DNA from: Zobellia roscoffensis
GTDB taxonomy: Bacteria > Bacteroidota > Bacteroidia > Flavobacteriales > Flavobacteriaceae
NCBI RefSeq assembly: GCF_015330165.1
Contig: NZ_JADDXT010000002.1
Coordinates: forward strand, 4,738,024 to 4,802,023
Reading direction: 5' to 3'
Length of the DNA stretch: 64,000 nt
Of this stretch, positions 1 through 9,819 are shown one piece after another. The notes beneath the pieces are model-generated. The model had not been told where the DNA came from. It saw only the letters and a program-made list of their open reading frames with translations, and made no database searches. The position numbers were made by a program, and so were the translations under genes. The first letter of the stretch is position 1. Each line of letters opens with the position of its first letter.

Positions 1-1809
1 AGCACAAAAACAACAGACAAAGAAATTCTACGCGGTGGCCAATTCCTCGTCAAGGAAACCAATTGCGAAGACATCTTCACTTTAGAAGATTTAAACGAAG
101 AGCAAAAAATGATGCGTGACAGCACCAAGGAATTTGTTGATCGCGAACTTTGGGCACATTGGGAACGTTTTGAAAAAAAGGACTATGCCTATACCGAAGA
201 ATGTATGCGCAAAGCCGGAGAACTTGGTCTTTTAAGTGTGGCCGTTCCAGAATCTTATGGCGGAATGGGTATGGGCTTTGTCTCTACCATGTTAGTTTGT
301 GATTACATTTCTGGCGCTACCGGTTCATTTAGTACAGCTTTTGGTGCGCATACAGGTATTGGTACTATGCCAATTACATTGTACGGAACCGAAGAGCAGA
401 AACAAAAATATGTTCCTAAATTGGCTTCTGGCGAATGGTTTGGTGCTTATTGTTTGACGGAACCTGGCGCAGGTTCTGATGCTAATTCCGGTAAAACAAA
501 AGCGGTACTATCCGATGACGGAAAACATTACAGTATCACGGGACAAAAAATGTGGATTTCAAATGCCGGTTTTTGTAGTTTGTTCATTGTTTTCGCAAGA
601 ATTGGAGATGATAAGAATATTACAGGTTTTATTGTTGAGAACAAACCTGATAACGGAATCTCATTAGGTGATGAAGAGAAGAAATTGGGTATTCACTCCT
701 CCTCTACTCGCCAAGTATTTTTTAGCGATACAAAAGTACCTGTAGAAAATATGCTTTCTGAGCGTGGCAACGGGTTCAAAATTGCTATGAACGCTCTAAA
801 CATTGGTCGTATTAAATTGGCGGCAGCTTGTTTAGATGCTCAAAGGAGAGTAATCAAGGAGGCGGTTGTATACGCTAACGAGCGTATTCAGTTTAAAACA
901 CCTATTATAAACTTTGGTGCTATTAAAGCAAAGATTGCCAACATGGCAACCAATGCCTATGCTGGTGAATCTGCTAGTTACCGTGCAGCCAAAAATATTG
1001 AAGACCGTATTGCTATGCGTGAGGCGGAAGGCAATTCGCATCAGGAAGCGGAATTGAAAGGTGTTGAAGAATACGCTATAGAATGTTCTATCTTAAAAGT
1101 TGCTGTTTCCGAAGATGTTCAAAACACTACAGACGAAGGTGTTCAGATTTTTGGTGGAATGGGCTTTAGTGCCGATGCACCTATGGAAAAAGCATGGAGA
1201 GATGCTAGAATCTCTAGAATATATGAAGGCACTAACGAAATTAACCGAATGCTCGTTGTAGGTATGCTGGTTAAAAAAGCCATGAAAGGTCATGTAGACT
1301 TATTAGGACCCGCTACAGCTGTTGGAGAAGAGTTAATGGGCATTCCTTCTTTTGATACGCCCGATTTCTCTGAGCTCTTTGCCGAAGAAAAAGATTTGAT
1401 TAAGAGATTGAAAAAAGTGTTTTTGATGGTTGCAGGAAGTGCAGTTCAAAAATATGGTCCTGAATTAGAGAAACATCAACAACTAATGCTTGCTGCCTCA
1501 GATATTCTTATTGAGGTCTATATGGCCGAAAGTACCATTTTGAGAACTGAAAAGAATGCTAAGCGTTCTGGCGAAGACTCTCAAAAAACCCAAATAGCAA
1601 TGTCTCAATTGTACTTATATAATGCTACTGAAACTATCATCCAAAAAGGAAAAGAAGCTATTATCTCTTTTGCTGAAGGCGATGAGCAACGTATGATGTT
1701 AATGGGCTTGAAGCGCTTTACCAAATACACAAACAACCCTAATGTAGTAGCACTTCGTACAGAAATTGCGGACAAAGTTGCTGCTGATAACGCATATACC
1801 TTTGATTAG
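1..1809 (+). CDS. Acyl-CoA dehydrogenase, long form (5' end cut by window)
   Basis: FAD-dependent acyl-CoA dehydrogenase, the first oxidation step of fatty-acid beta-oxidation (acyl-CoA to trans-2-enoyl-CoA). The reading frame is open from base 1, so the true start lies upstream; 602 residues are visible. The FAD/substrate region (ITGQKMWISNAG) and the C-terminal signature GGMGFSADAPMEKAWRD are clear, and the likely catalytic base is the Glu in RIYEGTNEI, about residue 409 of the visible part. About 170 residues follow that point, more than in short or medium-chain enzymes (about 380 residues), so it resembles the long VLCAD-like forms common in Bacteroidota. Substrate chain length cannot be read from the sequence. 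In related genomes such genes often follow thiolase and hydroxyacyl-CoA dehydrogenase genes, which would lie outside this window (inference). Confidence 0.93.
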   Translation, partial: STKTTDKEILRGGQFLVKETNCEDIFTLEDLNEEQKMMRDSTKEFVDRELWAHWERFEKKDYAYTEECMRKAGELGLLSVAVPESYGGMGMGFVSTMLVCDYISGATGSFSTAFGAHTGIGTMPITLYGTEEQKQKYVPKLASGEWFGAYCLTEPGAGSDANSGKTKAVLSDDGKHYSITGQKMWISNAGFCSLFIVFARIGDDKNITGFIVENKPDNGISLGDEEKKLGIHSSSTRQVFFSDTKVPVENMLSERGNGFKIAMNALNIGRIKLAAACLDAQRRVIKEAVVYANERIQFKTPIINFGAIKAKIANMATNAYAGESASYRAAKNIEDRIAMREAEGNSHQEAELKGVEEYAIECSILKVAVSEDVQNTTDEGVQIFGGMGFSADAPMEKAWRDARISRIYEGTNEINRMLVVGMLVKKAMKGHVDLLGPATAVGEELMGIPSFDTPDFSELFAEEKDLIKRLKKVFLMVAGSAVQKYGPELEKHQQLMLAASDILIEVYMAESTILRTEKNAKRSGEDSQKTQIAMSQLYLYNATETIIQKGKEAIISFAEGDEQRMMLMGLKRFTKYTNNPNVVALRTEIADKVAADNAYTFD

Positions 1810-1835
1810 TATATAACCTAAGTGTTTGAATAACT

Positions 1836-1864
1836 AAAAAACACCCCAATTGGGGTGTTTTTTT
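1836..1864. terminator. Bidirectional hairpin terminator
   Basis: Perfect palindrome with arms AAAAAACACCCC and GGGGTGTTTTTT around AATT. The A-run and T-run flank the stem on both sides, so it can end the acyl-CoA dehydrogenase transcript (+) and the GH15 transcript (-), which converge here. Confidence 0.85.
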
Positions 1865-1884
1865 ATATCCTCTTATGCACAATG

Positions 1885-3687
1885 TTAGCTACGCATAGAT
1901 TCTCTAATCCCCTCTGCGCTTTCTTTTTTAGAGAAATTCACAGCACACTCAATTAAAGCTAAATGCGAATATGCCTGCGGGAAATTCCCTAATAATCTTT
2001 TCGTCTTAAAGTCTAAGTCCTCACTAAAAAGACCCAAATGGTTACTGTAGCTTAGTAATTTTTCAAATTGCTTCAGGGCTTCGTCATGCTCCCCTATCTT
2101 GAACAAACTGTTTACATACCAAAAAGTACAGACGGTAAAGGAAGATGAAGGCAAACCAAAATCGTCTTCATTTTTATAACGATACAACAACCCATCGTTG
2201 CTCAACTCTTTACCAATTGCCTTAACTGTTTTCTTGTAACGCTCATCAGACGCATCTACACAACCATAGGATTCCATAAGTAAAACAGATGCATCTAAGT
2301 GTTTGGAACCATAGGATTGGGTGTATGCTCCCACTTCTTCATTCCATGCATTCTCATAGATATCATTCCAAATTTCTTCACGAAGTGGCTTCCATTTTTC
2401 AATTTTATGCTTCTTACCTAACATTTCAGCTACTTTAATAGCTCTATCTAAGGCCGTCCAACATAACACTTTTGAAAAGGTAAAGTGTCTATCTTCCGTT
2501 CTAAATTCCCATATCCCTTTATCGGCTTCTTTCCAATTATTTCCAACAATCCAAACAATACCTTTTGTAATGGACCATAAATCTTCGCCGTTTTCAATAT
2601 CTACGCTAAACTTTACCATTTGTTCGTAGATGACATCCATCAATATTCCGTAGATATCATTTTGCTTTTGATGATACGCCGCATTACCAATACGGACGGG
2701 TTTAGACCCTTTATACCCACTTAAGTGCTCAAGTGTTTCCTCTGTTAATTTTTTTTCTTTGTTGATTCCATACATGATTTGCAGCTTCTCTGCTTTATCA
2801 GGAATCAAATCAATTATAAATTTCAAGTACCTCCTTGCTATATTTTTATGCCCAAGTTCTGATACTACTTTTATCACCATAGATGCATCGCGAATCCAAC
2901 AAAAACGGTAATCCCAGTTTCTTACCTCTCCTATGGTTTCAGGTAATGAAGTGGTAGCTGCAGCTAATACAGCTCCCGTTTTATCATAACTTAAAAGCTT
3001 TAGAGTTAAAGCACTTCTTGTAATTTCTTCGTTAAATTTCTTATATGTTGGGGTCTTGGCAGACCAATTTAACCAATACACTTTTGTTTTTTCAAGCTCT
3101 AAATATGCTTTAGCCGTGGTAGGTAAAAATATTTTTTCGTTGTACCCCAACAAGAAATATCCATCTTCGTTTAAAGTAATTTCCTTTCCATTAAGTACTG
3201 CTTCTTTATCAAAACATGTGTAAAGAAAAACAGTATCAAACTTAACTTCATGGGTTAAACTGGCAATAAAATTCTCTTTGATATAACTTTTGGTCTCACC
3301 AGCAGCATACTCTAACCTTGGATTGTATAGTACCTTAAATTTGGGTTCACCTGTAATCAATTTTATATATCTTACAAATTCAGGGGGAGCCACATATGTA
3401 CCATCGTCTTTGTGGTAACGTGGCATAAAATCGTGAATTTCAAAACTATTTTCACCATCAGTAAACGTAGTTATTAAAATACTGGTCCTTGGTTCATACT
3501 TCTGGCTAGTGGTATAACTTTCATCTACCAAAAATTCAAAACTACCTCCTATTTCTTCATCCAGAAGTTTTCCAAATACTGAAGGAGAATCAAATTCTGG
3601 CAAACAGCACCAATCTACGCTTCCTGTTTTAGATATTAACGCTGCGCTTCGGCAATTTCCTATTATTCCGTAGTCTAAATTATCCAT
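1885..3687 (-). CDS. Glycoside hydrolase family 15 protein (glucoamylase/trehalase-like)
   Basis: A 600-residue GH15 enzyme, probably cytoplasmic because no signal peptide is visible. The N-terminal beta-sandwich begins with GIIGNCRSAALISKTGSVDW, the typical opening of bacterial GH15 proteins. The (alpha/alpha)6 catalytic barrel carries YRFCWIRDAS, the general-acid region KGIWEFR (Glu at about residue 393) and the second acidic site LFSEDLDF (about residue 556). Family members hydrolyse alpha-glucosidic bonds in dextrins or, in some lineages, trehalose. It is divergent from the trehalose synthase/phosphatase fusion, with 102 bp between the two starts. This pairing makes a role in trehalose or glucan turnover likely, but sequence alone does not distinguish glucoamylase from trehalase. 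Confidence 0.88.
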   Translation of the reverse strand: MDNLDYGIIGNCRSAALISKTGSVDWCCLPEFDSPSVFGKLLDEEIGGSFEFLVDESYTTSQKYEPRTSILITTFTDGENSFEIHDFMPRYHKDDGTYVAPPEFVRYIKLITGEPKFKVLYNPRLEYAAGETKSYIKENFIASLTHEVKFDTVFLYTCFDKEAVLNGKEITLNEDGYFLLGYNEKIFLPTTAKAYLELEKTKVYWLNWSAKTPTYKKFNEEITRSALTLKLLSYDKTGAVLAAATTSLPETIGEVRNWDYRFCWIRDASMVIKVVSELGHKNIARRYLKFIIDLIPDKAEKLQIMYGINKEKKLTEETLEHLSGYKGSKPVRIGNAAYHQKQNDIYGILMDVIYEQMVKFSVDIENGEDLWSITKGIVWIVGNNWKEADKGIWEFRTEDRHFTFSKVLCWTALDRAIKVAEMLGKKHKIEKWKPLREEIWNDIYENAWNEEVGAYTQSYGSKHLDASVLLMESYGCVDASDERYKKTVKAIGKELSNDGLLYRYKNEDDFGLPSSSFTVCTFWYVNSLFKIGEHDEALKQFEKLLSYSNHLGLFSEDLDFKTKRLLGNFPQAYSHLALIECAVNFSKKESAEGIRESMRS

Positions 3688-3789
3688 TCAATAAAATTGT
3701 TAATTCAATAGAGTAACATATTGTAATTACCCTTCTTTTTCACGAAATTTAGAGAAATTAAATATAAAACACAGCAAAATATCCAATTT

Positions 3790-6000
3790 ATGGGCAAAAC
3801 TATCATAATCTCAAATAGACTACCTGTTCAGTTGCAAATTAGCAACGGAGCCATTACTGCAATACCAAGTGTTGGCGGGTTAGCTACAGGTATGAAATCA
3901 GTACATTCAGGCGGTGACAGCCTATGGATAGGCTGGAGTGGCCTCACCGAGGAAGATATTTCTCCAGAATTGGAACCTAAAATAGATGAAGCCCTTGCTG
4001 AGCATGGTTCTTCAAAGGTAAAGCTAACAGAAGAAGAAGTAGATGGTTTTTACTATGGGTTTAGTAATAGAACCATTTGGCCTCTATTTCATTATTTCTT
4101 GGAGTATTCTGAGTTTCAATTGGATTATTGGAACACTTATAAGAAAGTGAACCAAAAATTTGCCGACGCTATTTTAGCAAATGCCGAAGATGGTGATACT
4201 ATTTGGGTTCATGATTACCAGCTCATGTTAGTTCCGCAAATGGTAAGAAAAGAAAGACCTAATGTTTCTATCGGTTTCTTTTTGCATATACCTTTCCCCT
4301 CTTTTGAAATTTTCAGGACACTACCTTGGCGTAAAGAATTATTAGAAGGTGTTCTTGGTTCTGACTTAATTGGCTTTCACACCTACGATTATGAAAGACA
4401 CTTTCTTAGTTCCGTTAGACGTTTGTTAGGACTAGAAGTAAGCTTTAATGATATTACCATGGGTGATCATGTTATTAAGGTAGACTCTTTTCCTATGGGT
4501 ATCGATTACAAGAAGTTTAGTGATGCCGCCAAAATACACTACAACAAAGCCGAAGGAGAACAGTCTGAGCTACAACAACGATTAAACACACATAAAAAAA
4601 CCGACCTAGATGCAAAGTTCTTCCTATCTATTGATCGCTTGGATTATAGTAAAGGAATAGCTAAACGCCTTTATGCTTTTGAGTATTTCCTAAATAAATA
4701 TCCGCAGTACAAAGAAAAAGTACGATTGATTATTCTAGCCGTTCCTTCTCGTTCTAATGTACCACAATACCAATTATTAAAAAGAGAAATAGACGAATTA
4801 GTTGGTCGTATTAATGGTGAATTCTCAACAGTTAGCTGGACGCCTATCTGGTACTTCTACCGATCTATGCCGTTTGAAAATCTTATTGATTTATATACTT
4901 CTAGTGATATTGCCTGGCTTACACCACTACGTGACGGTATGAACCTTGTTGCTAAAGAATATATAGCCACACGAACCGATAAGACCGGTGTTCTAATTTT
5001 AAGTGAAATGGCAGGTTCTGCAAACGAAATGAACGAATCGCTACTCATTAACCCTAATAATTTTGAACAAACGGCAGATGCTTTGCACGAGGCTATAAAT
5101 ATGCCCGTTGAAGAACAAAAATCGCGAAATGAAGTACTTCAGAAAAGGTTGGCCAGATACAATGTTGAAAAATGGGCGAACGATTTCATGACTTCCTTAA
5201 AATCTCAAAATGACCGTGAAGCCGCCAATGTTTCTCATAAGTTAACGGATAAACGTTTAGATTCCATATTACAAAAATATACAGATGCTAATAAAAGGTT
5301 GTTGTTCCTAGATTACGATGGAACCCTTGCCGGCTTCCACAACGACCCACAAAAAGCGGCTCCGGATGAACAGCTTTACGAACTTTTAGATACACTTCAC
5401 AATCAACCCAACACCGTACTTTATTTAATCAGCGGAAGAGACAAAGACACCTTCACCAAATGGTTCTTACCAAAAAAGTACAACATGATCGTTGAGCACG
5501 GTGTATGGATTTCCCAAGAGGGCGAGCCATTTAGGATGCTAGAAAACGTAAAGAACGATTGGATGGAGCATGTGCGCCCCGTATTGGAGTCTTTTGTTGA
5601 CCGTACACCAGGAAGTTTTATTGAAGAAAAAAACTATAGCTTAGCATGGCACTACAGAAAAACAGACCCTGATTTTGGAAACAAAAGAGCAATGGAACTT
5701 TCAGAAACCCTTACTAGCCTAATTGGAACTGACGATCTGAGTTTGCTTAACGGGAATAAGGTTGTTGAAGTAAAAAGCAGTAATGTAAACAAAGGCCGTG
5801 CCTCTACCCGTATTCTTGGTGAAGACGAGTATGATTTTGTTTTTGCTATTGGTGATGATTGGACGGATGAGTTCATGTTCCAAGAACTACCAGAAAGTAC
5901 AGTTACCGTAAAAGTGGGACGCCAAAAAACCTCTGCTAAATATTACGTGGAGAATACCCTAAAAGTTAGAGATCTTTTGCAGAAATTTGCAGAATTGTAA
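3790..6000 (+). CDS. Bifunctional trehalose-6-phosphate synthase/phosphatase (OtsA-OtsB fusion)
   Basis: A 736-residue fusion that should convert UDP-glucose plus glucose-6-phosphate to trehalose-6-phosphate and then dephosphorylate it to trehalose. Residues 1 to about 475 form a GT20 synthase: ISNRLPVQ, the GGLATGM loop, HDYQLMLVP, SIDRLDYSKGI (about 279-289) and RDGMNLVAKEY (about 380). Residues from about 495 form a HAD-type phosphatase with the nucleophile motif DYDGT (Asp508, Asp510), LISGRDKDTF and the late acidic motif GDDWTDEFMF. All key catalytic motifs of both halves appear intact. Its divergent arrangement with the GH15 gene suggests a small trehalose module for osmotic or desiccation stress. 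The start ATG is preceded by an A-rich leader without a Shine-Dalgarno sequence. Confidence 0.95.
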   Translation: MGKTIIISNRLPVQLQISNGAITAIPSVGGLATGMKSVHSGGDSLWIGWSGLTEEDISPELEPKIDEALAEHGSSKVKLTEEEVDGFYYGFSNRTIWPLFHYFLEYSEFQLDYWNTYKKVNQKFADAILANAEDGDTIWVHDYQLMLVPQMVRKERPNVSIGFFLHIPFPSFEIFRTLPWRKELLEGVLGSDLIGFHTYDYERHFLSSVRRLLGLEVSFNDITMGDHVIKVDSFPMGIDYKKFSDAAKIHYNKAEGEQSELQQRLNTHKKTDLDAKFFLSIDRLDYSKGIAKRLYAFEYFLNKYPQYKEKVRLIILAVPSRSNVPQYQLLKREIDELVGRINGEFSTVSWTPIWYFYRSMPFENLIDLYTSSDIAWLTPLRDGMNLVAKEYIATRTDKTGVLILSEMAGSANEMNESLLINPNNFEQTADALHEAINMPVEEQKSRNEVLQKRLARYNVEKWANDFMTSLKSQNDREAANVSHKLTDKRLDSILQKYTDANKRLLFLDYDGTLAGFHNDPQKAAPDEQLYELLDTLHNQPNTVLYLISGRDKDTFTKWFLPKKYNMIVEHGVWISQEGEPFRMLENVKNDWMEHVRPVLESFVDRTPGSFIEEKNYSLAWHYRKTDPDFGNKRAMELSETLTSLIGTDDLSLLNGNKVVEVKSSNVNKGRASTRILGEDEYDFVFAIGDDWTDEFMFQELPESTVTVKVGRQKTSAKYYVENTLKVRDLLQKFAEL

Positions 6001-6015
6001 AAGCCGACCCACCAG

Positions 6016-7203
6016 ATGAGAATACAATACGTTCCGCTAATAGCTTTGCTGTTTTCTTTACCAAATATTCATGCCCAACAGAATACGGAAGTATATCTTT
6101 TGGATATAAAAACAGTAAACGGTAAGACCGAAATGGTCAACCCAAGAAATATTAGCAATAATGAAGGGTATGACAACCAACCTTCATTCTACAATGAGAA
6201 CACTATTTTATTCTCATCTACTAGGAGGGGCCAAACGGATATAGCCAAATATGACGTTAAATCCGGCGCACTAACTTATATTTCCGATACACCACAGGGC
6301 AGTGAATATTCACCTTTAAAAATTCCTGGTAAAAATTCAACATCGGCAATTCGATTGGATACTACGGGTTTACAACGCCTCTACGAGTACAGTATTTGGG
6401 ACGGTACCTATACAGAAATTCTTAAGGACCTTAATATAGGATATCATGTTTGGTATGATGAAGAAACAATTGTTTCCGCAGCATTGGGTAATGAAAGTCT
6501 AAACTTGGTTGTTTCGAACATCAAGAATGGCAGTCATGACACCATTTACAATAACGTAGGCCGTTCTCTACATAAAATTCCCGGTAAGAATCTTATCAGT
6601 TTTATTAGTAAAAATAGCGACCAATGGGAGGTAAAATCCCTAGACCCAAAAACGGGTAAAATTAAAACCATCACCAATATGTTCAAAAATACTGATGATG
6701 TATGTTGGCTGAGTAACGGACATATTATTGCCGCCGATAATAAAACATTAATGGAGATAGCTCCGGAGGAAAGTAAAGAATGGAAACGCTTTTTACGATT
6801 GGATAAAAAAGGATTGAACAACATTAGCCGTATTGCCGTAAGTCCAAACGGAAGCCACCTATCTCTTGTTGTTGAGCAAACTCCCGAAGCTATTGTGCAG
6901 AATCAATTAGATGCCTATAATGCCAGAGACCTAAAAGCTTTTGTAAATACATATTCTGAGGATATACAAGTGTTTAATTTTCCGAACGAGCTTAGCTTTG
7001 AGGGCAAAGATGCTTTAAGAAACGGCTATAAAAAACTTTTTGAATCGACTCCGGACCTACACTGCAAAATTAAAAACCGCATTATCATTGGTAATAAAAT
7101 TATAGACAAGGAAAAAGTTACTATTAATGGAGAAATTCATTGGGTGGTTGCCATTTACGAAGTTGAAAACGGCAAAATTGCCAAGGTAACTTTTGTTCGT
7201 TAA
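6016..7203 (+). CDS. Secreted TolB/PD40-like beta-propeller with C-terminal SnoaL-like domain
   Basis: A 395-residue exported protein with signal peptide at residues 1-20 (ends NIHAQ). Residues about 25-285 contain propeller-type repeats (NQPSFYNENTILFSSTRRGQTD, cut here as NQPSFYNENTILF and SSTRRG; and ISRIAVSPNGSHLSLVV). Residues about 288-395 form a separate cone-shaped SnoaL/NTF2-like domain (QLDAYNARDLKAFVNTY, then FEGKDALRNGYKKLF), usually a ligand-binding or steroid-isomerase-type fold. It starts 15 bp after the OtsAB fusion and is followed at 6 bp by an MFS gene, so all three may be co-transcribed. The fusion of a PD40 propeller to a SnoaL-type domain is known in Flavobacteriia annotation, but no substrate can be inferred. 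Confidence 0.75.
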   Translation: MRIQYVPLIALLFSLPNIHAQQNTEVYLLDIKTVNGKTEMVNPRNISNNEGYDNQPSFYNENTILFSSTRRGQTDIAKYDVKSGALTYISDTPQGSEYSPLKIPGKNSTSAIRLDTTGLQRLYEYSIWDGTYTEILKDLNIGYHVWYDEETIVSAALGNESLNLVVSNIKNGSHDTIYNNVGRSLHKIPGKNLISFISKNSDQWEVKSLDPKTGKIKTITNMFKNTDDVCWLSNGHIIAADNKTLMEIAPEESKEWKRFLRLDKKGLNNISRIAVSPNGSHLSLVVEQTPEAIVQNQLDAYNARDLKAFVNTYSEDIQVFNFPNELSFEGKDALRNGYKKLFESTPDLHCKIKNRIIIGNKIIDKEKVTINGEIHWVVAIYEVENGKIAKVTFVR

Positions 7204-7209
7204 AGTCTA

Positions 7210-8370
7210 TTGAAGCCACGCATCCATATACTCCCCATCATCATCCTCTCGCAATTTGCCTGTACGTCTTTATGGTTTGCTGGCAATGCTATTGTAGACG
7301 AGCTTACCCTAAAAACGGGATTAGGTTCTGAAATTATTGGCTATGTACTTTCTTCTGTACAATTTGGTTTTATCATTGGTACTCTGGTTTTTGGCCTTTT
7401 TATGATTGCCGATAGGTTTTCACCTTCACGTGTATTTATGATTTGCTCCATCTTGGCGGCTCTTTGCAACTTTCTGCTACTGGCCGAAACCTTATCCAAA
7501 TGGACGCTCCTATTCGCTCGCTTTGGTACGGGATTTTTTCTTGCCGGCATTTATCCTGTAGGGATGAAAATAGCAGCAGATTATTACCAAAAAGGACTAG
7601 GTAAAGCTTTGGGATATTTGGTAGGAGCACTCGTTTTAGGAACTGCATTTCCGTATTTTGTAAGCGGTACGAGTTTGGGAAGGGATTTTACTTTAGTGAT
7701 AAAAATAACTTCGGCACTAACTGTTGCAGGCGGTCTGGTCTTGTGGTTTTTTGTGCCTAATGGACCATTTTGTAAACCTAGTGCTAAACTTTCTTTAGGG
7801 GCTGGCCCCTTGCTTTTTAAACTCCATAGTTTTAGACAGGCCGCTTTTGGCTATTTTGGGCATATGTGGGAACTTTACGCCTTTTGGGCCTTTACCCCAC
7901 TTGCCGTTCAGACGTACAATGCAATTAGCGGCTCCGAGCTTTCCGTTGCCTTGTCTACGGGTATAATTATAGCCTTAGGCGGACTCTCATGTGTTTTAGG
8001 TGGATTAATATCCGTGCGAACTGGCAGCCGTAAAGTAGCGGTGATATCATTACTCCTTTCTGGTCTTTTCTGCTTGCTTTCTCCCCTACTCTTTTCACTT
8101 CCTGTGCAATTATTTTTAATAGGATGGGGACTTTGGGGTATGGCGGTGACAGCAGATTCTCCTCAATTTTCTAATTTGGTGGCAGGCTCTGTACCTTCTG
8201 AACTAAAAGGTACAGCCTTAACACTCGTAAACTGTATTGGCTTTGCCGTTAGTATTTTTAGTATTCAGTTGTTATCCGCACTTGTAGTATATATAGACGC
8301 TAGATTTCTCTTTATCATTTTGGCTGTTGGTCCAGCTTTCGGTCTGCTGGGCTTAGTTGGTCGTAAGTAA
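7210..8370 (+). CDS. MFS transporter
   Basis: A 386-residue multi-spanning membrane protein with about 12 hydrophobic segments and the MFS-like loop FGLFMIADRFSPSRVF between segments 2 and 3. The start is TTG at 7210, 6 bp after the stop of the propeller gene. This is the only start that keeps the first membrane segment (HILPIIILSQFACTSLWFAG) intact, because the upstream in-frame stop at 7201 rules out anything earlier. The transported compound is not evident; several relatives are annotated only as MFS carriers. The tight spacing suggests translation coupled to the upstream gene. Confidence 0.85.
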   Translation: MKPRIHILPIIILSQFACTSLWFAGNAIVDELTLKTGLGSEIIGYVLSSVQFGFIIGTLVFGLFMIADRFSPSRVFMICSILAALCNFLLLAETLSKWTLLFARFGTGFFLAGIYPVGMKIAADYYQKGLGKALGYLVGALVLGTAFPYFVSGTSLGRDFTLVIKITSALTVAGGLVLWFFVPNGPFCKPSAKLSLGAGPLLFKLHSFRQAAFGYFGHMWELYAFWAFTPLAVQTYNAISGSELSVALSTGIIIALGGLSCVLGGLISVRTGSRKVAVISLLLSGLFCLLSPLLFSLPVQLFLIGWGLWGMAVTADSPQFSNLVAGSVPSELKGTALTLVNCIGFAVSIFSIQLLSALVVYIDARFLFIILAVGPAFGLLGLVGRK

Positions 8371-8419
8371 TCTTAACCTTCAAATTAACTGTAAGAATTT
8401 AGCACTTTCTCAAGTAAAA

Positions 8420-8427
8420 TAAATTTG
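8420..8427 (+). promoter_or_regulatory. Candidate -7 promoter element (TAAATTTG)
   Basis: Matches the Bacteroidota -7 consensus TAnnTTTG and lies about 75 bp before the DUF3667 gene. No clear -33 TTG is seen at the usual distance, so this is a weak call. Confidence 0.3.
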
Positions 8428-8502
8428 TATTTTAGTTGCTAAAAAAATTATAGCTTACTAATTAATATTTCAGTTTAGCTACGGTCTGCACAAAAATTAT
8501 AC

Positions 8503-9297
8503 ATGACCAATTGTAGAAATTGCAACTTTACGATAAACGAAGAAAACAACTATTGTAGTCAATGTGGGGCACAAGTTATTAAAGATAGAATAACGCTAAA
8601 AAGTCTGTTCTCAAATTTACTAATTGCATTAGGTTGGGATAGTAACTTTGTTGTCACGTTAAGATACTTAGTATATAAACCCCAAGTAGTTATTGAAGAA
8701 TACCTAAATGGTACAAGAAAGAAGTTCGCAAACCCTTTTTCTCTATTTGCCATAATTACTGCTCTTTCTTTATTTGCTTTTAGTCAGTATTCGAATCAAT
8801 ACCGGCTAATGTCAAAGAACCTAGGTCCAGAACAAATCGAGAAGTCTGAAAAGCCTATACATGATATAAACAAAAATAAAGACGTACCTATATTTGGGTA
8901 TAAAAATCAAGATGATTTCAATAATTCCTTCTTAGATATTACATTAAAGTACTTCAATATTTTAGCTTTTCTTTTTTTACCCATTTACACATTCATTGCA
9001 CGTATTACTTTTGGTAAGCCGTATAATTTTGGTGAGCATTTAGTAATTAATATATATCTACAAAGCATACTATCTTTTTTAGGCCTTTTGCTATTTATTC
9101 TAAGCCTCACAATAGGTGTTAACCTATATTTTAGCTTTATAATGCTGCTTCCGATTTTGTATTATTGTTATACTTACAAAAAGCTGTATCGACTAACGTT
9201 TGGCCAATTGTTATTAAAGTTTTTGAAATTTGTCGTCATATTTCTTTTGCTATTTTTGATACCTGTTCTTATCGGCATTTTTCTAACTTTGGAATGA
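8503..9297 (+). CDS. DUF3667-family zinc-ribbon membrane protein
   Basis: A 264-residue protein with an N-terminal zinc ribbon (CRNC at residues 4-7 and CSQCG around 18-22) followed by an amphipathic linker and about five membrane segments (about 78-95, 148-168, 184-204, 205-222, 240-262). The block KFANPFSLFAIITALSLF matches the DUF3667 signature in which an Arg/Lys-x-NPxxF motif precedes the first membrane helix. The biochemical role of the family is unknown. The gene stands alone and is followed immediately by a truncated propeller gene whose frame continues directly after this stop codon. Confidence 0.78.
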   Translation: MTNCRNCNFTINEENNYCSQCGAQVIKDRITLKSLFSNLLIALGWDSNFVVTLRYLVYKPQVVIEEYLNGTRKKFANPFSLFAIITALSLFAFSQYSNQYRLMSKNLGPEQIEKSEKPIHDINKNKDVPIFGYKNQDDFNNSFLDITLKYFNILAFLFLPIYTFIARITFGKPYNFGEHLVINIYLQSILSFLGLLLFILSLTIGVNLYFSFIMLLPILYYCYTYKKLYRLTFGQLLLKFLKFVVIFLLLFLIPVLIGIFLTLE

Positions 9298-9300
9298 TTT

Positions 9301-9738
9301 GTAGCTATTCCAAACTGCAACGGGATTACTATTTCTCCTAATGACAACTATTTATACTTGGCATCGAATAACGGAATTGCCGTTGTTGACATTGCATCCA
9401 AAGAAGTACTCAACAAACCTAAAGAGGAATATTCCAGTGTAGATGGCCTAAAATTTTATGAAAACAAATTATACGGAATCGTAAACGGTTGGGGAGATAC
9501 TACACAAAACGGATTGTTTAAATTTGAGCTTAACTCTACTGGAACGGAAATTTTAAAGAGCAAAAAATTAATGGAGTTCACAGAGCGTTTCAGAATTCCT
9601 ACCACTTTTGATATTTGTAACGGTTATATCTATTTTATTATGAATACGCAAATAGATAATCTAAACGGTAGCACCAATAAGATTCTATACTTTAACAAGC
9701 TAGAACCCTATAGAATGATGAAAATTAAAGCGGAATAA
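9301..9738 (+). pseudogene. 5'-truncated SMP-30/gluconolactonase-like propeller remnant
   Basis: The frame is open from the stop codon of the preceding gene (TGA at 9295) to 9738. Its first residues, IPNCNGITISPNDNYLYLAS, are a typical internal blade of SMP-30-like beta-propellers (NGI-SPD-LYV pattern), not a protein N-terminus. Later motifs, SVDGLKFYENKLYGI and RIPTTFDICNGYIYFIMNTQ, match the last blades of the family. Only about 146 residues remain where about 300 would be expected, and no ATG opens the frame (TTG at 9358 is the first possible start). It is best read as the 3' remainder of a gene whose 5' half was lost. A short expressed protein from the TTG cannot be excluded. Confidence 0.7.
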
Positions 9739-9819
9739 TATATCCGTTCAAACAAAATATCAAGCCTTTTTCATAAATTACTACGGTATTCAAAAAAAAT
9801 CATTCAAACAAAAAACCAT

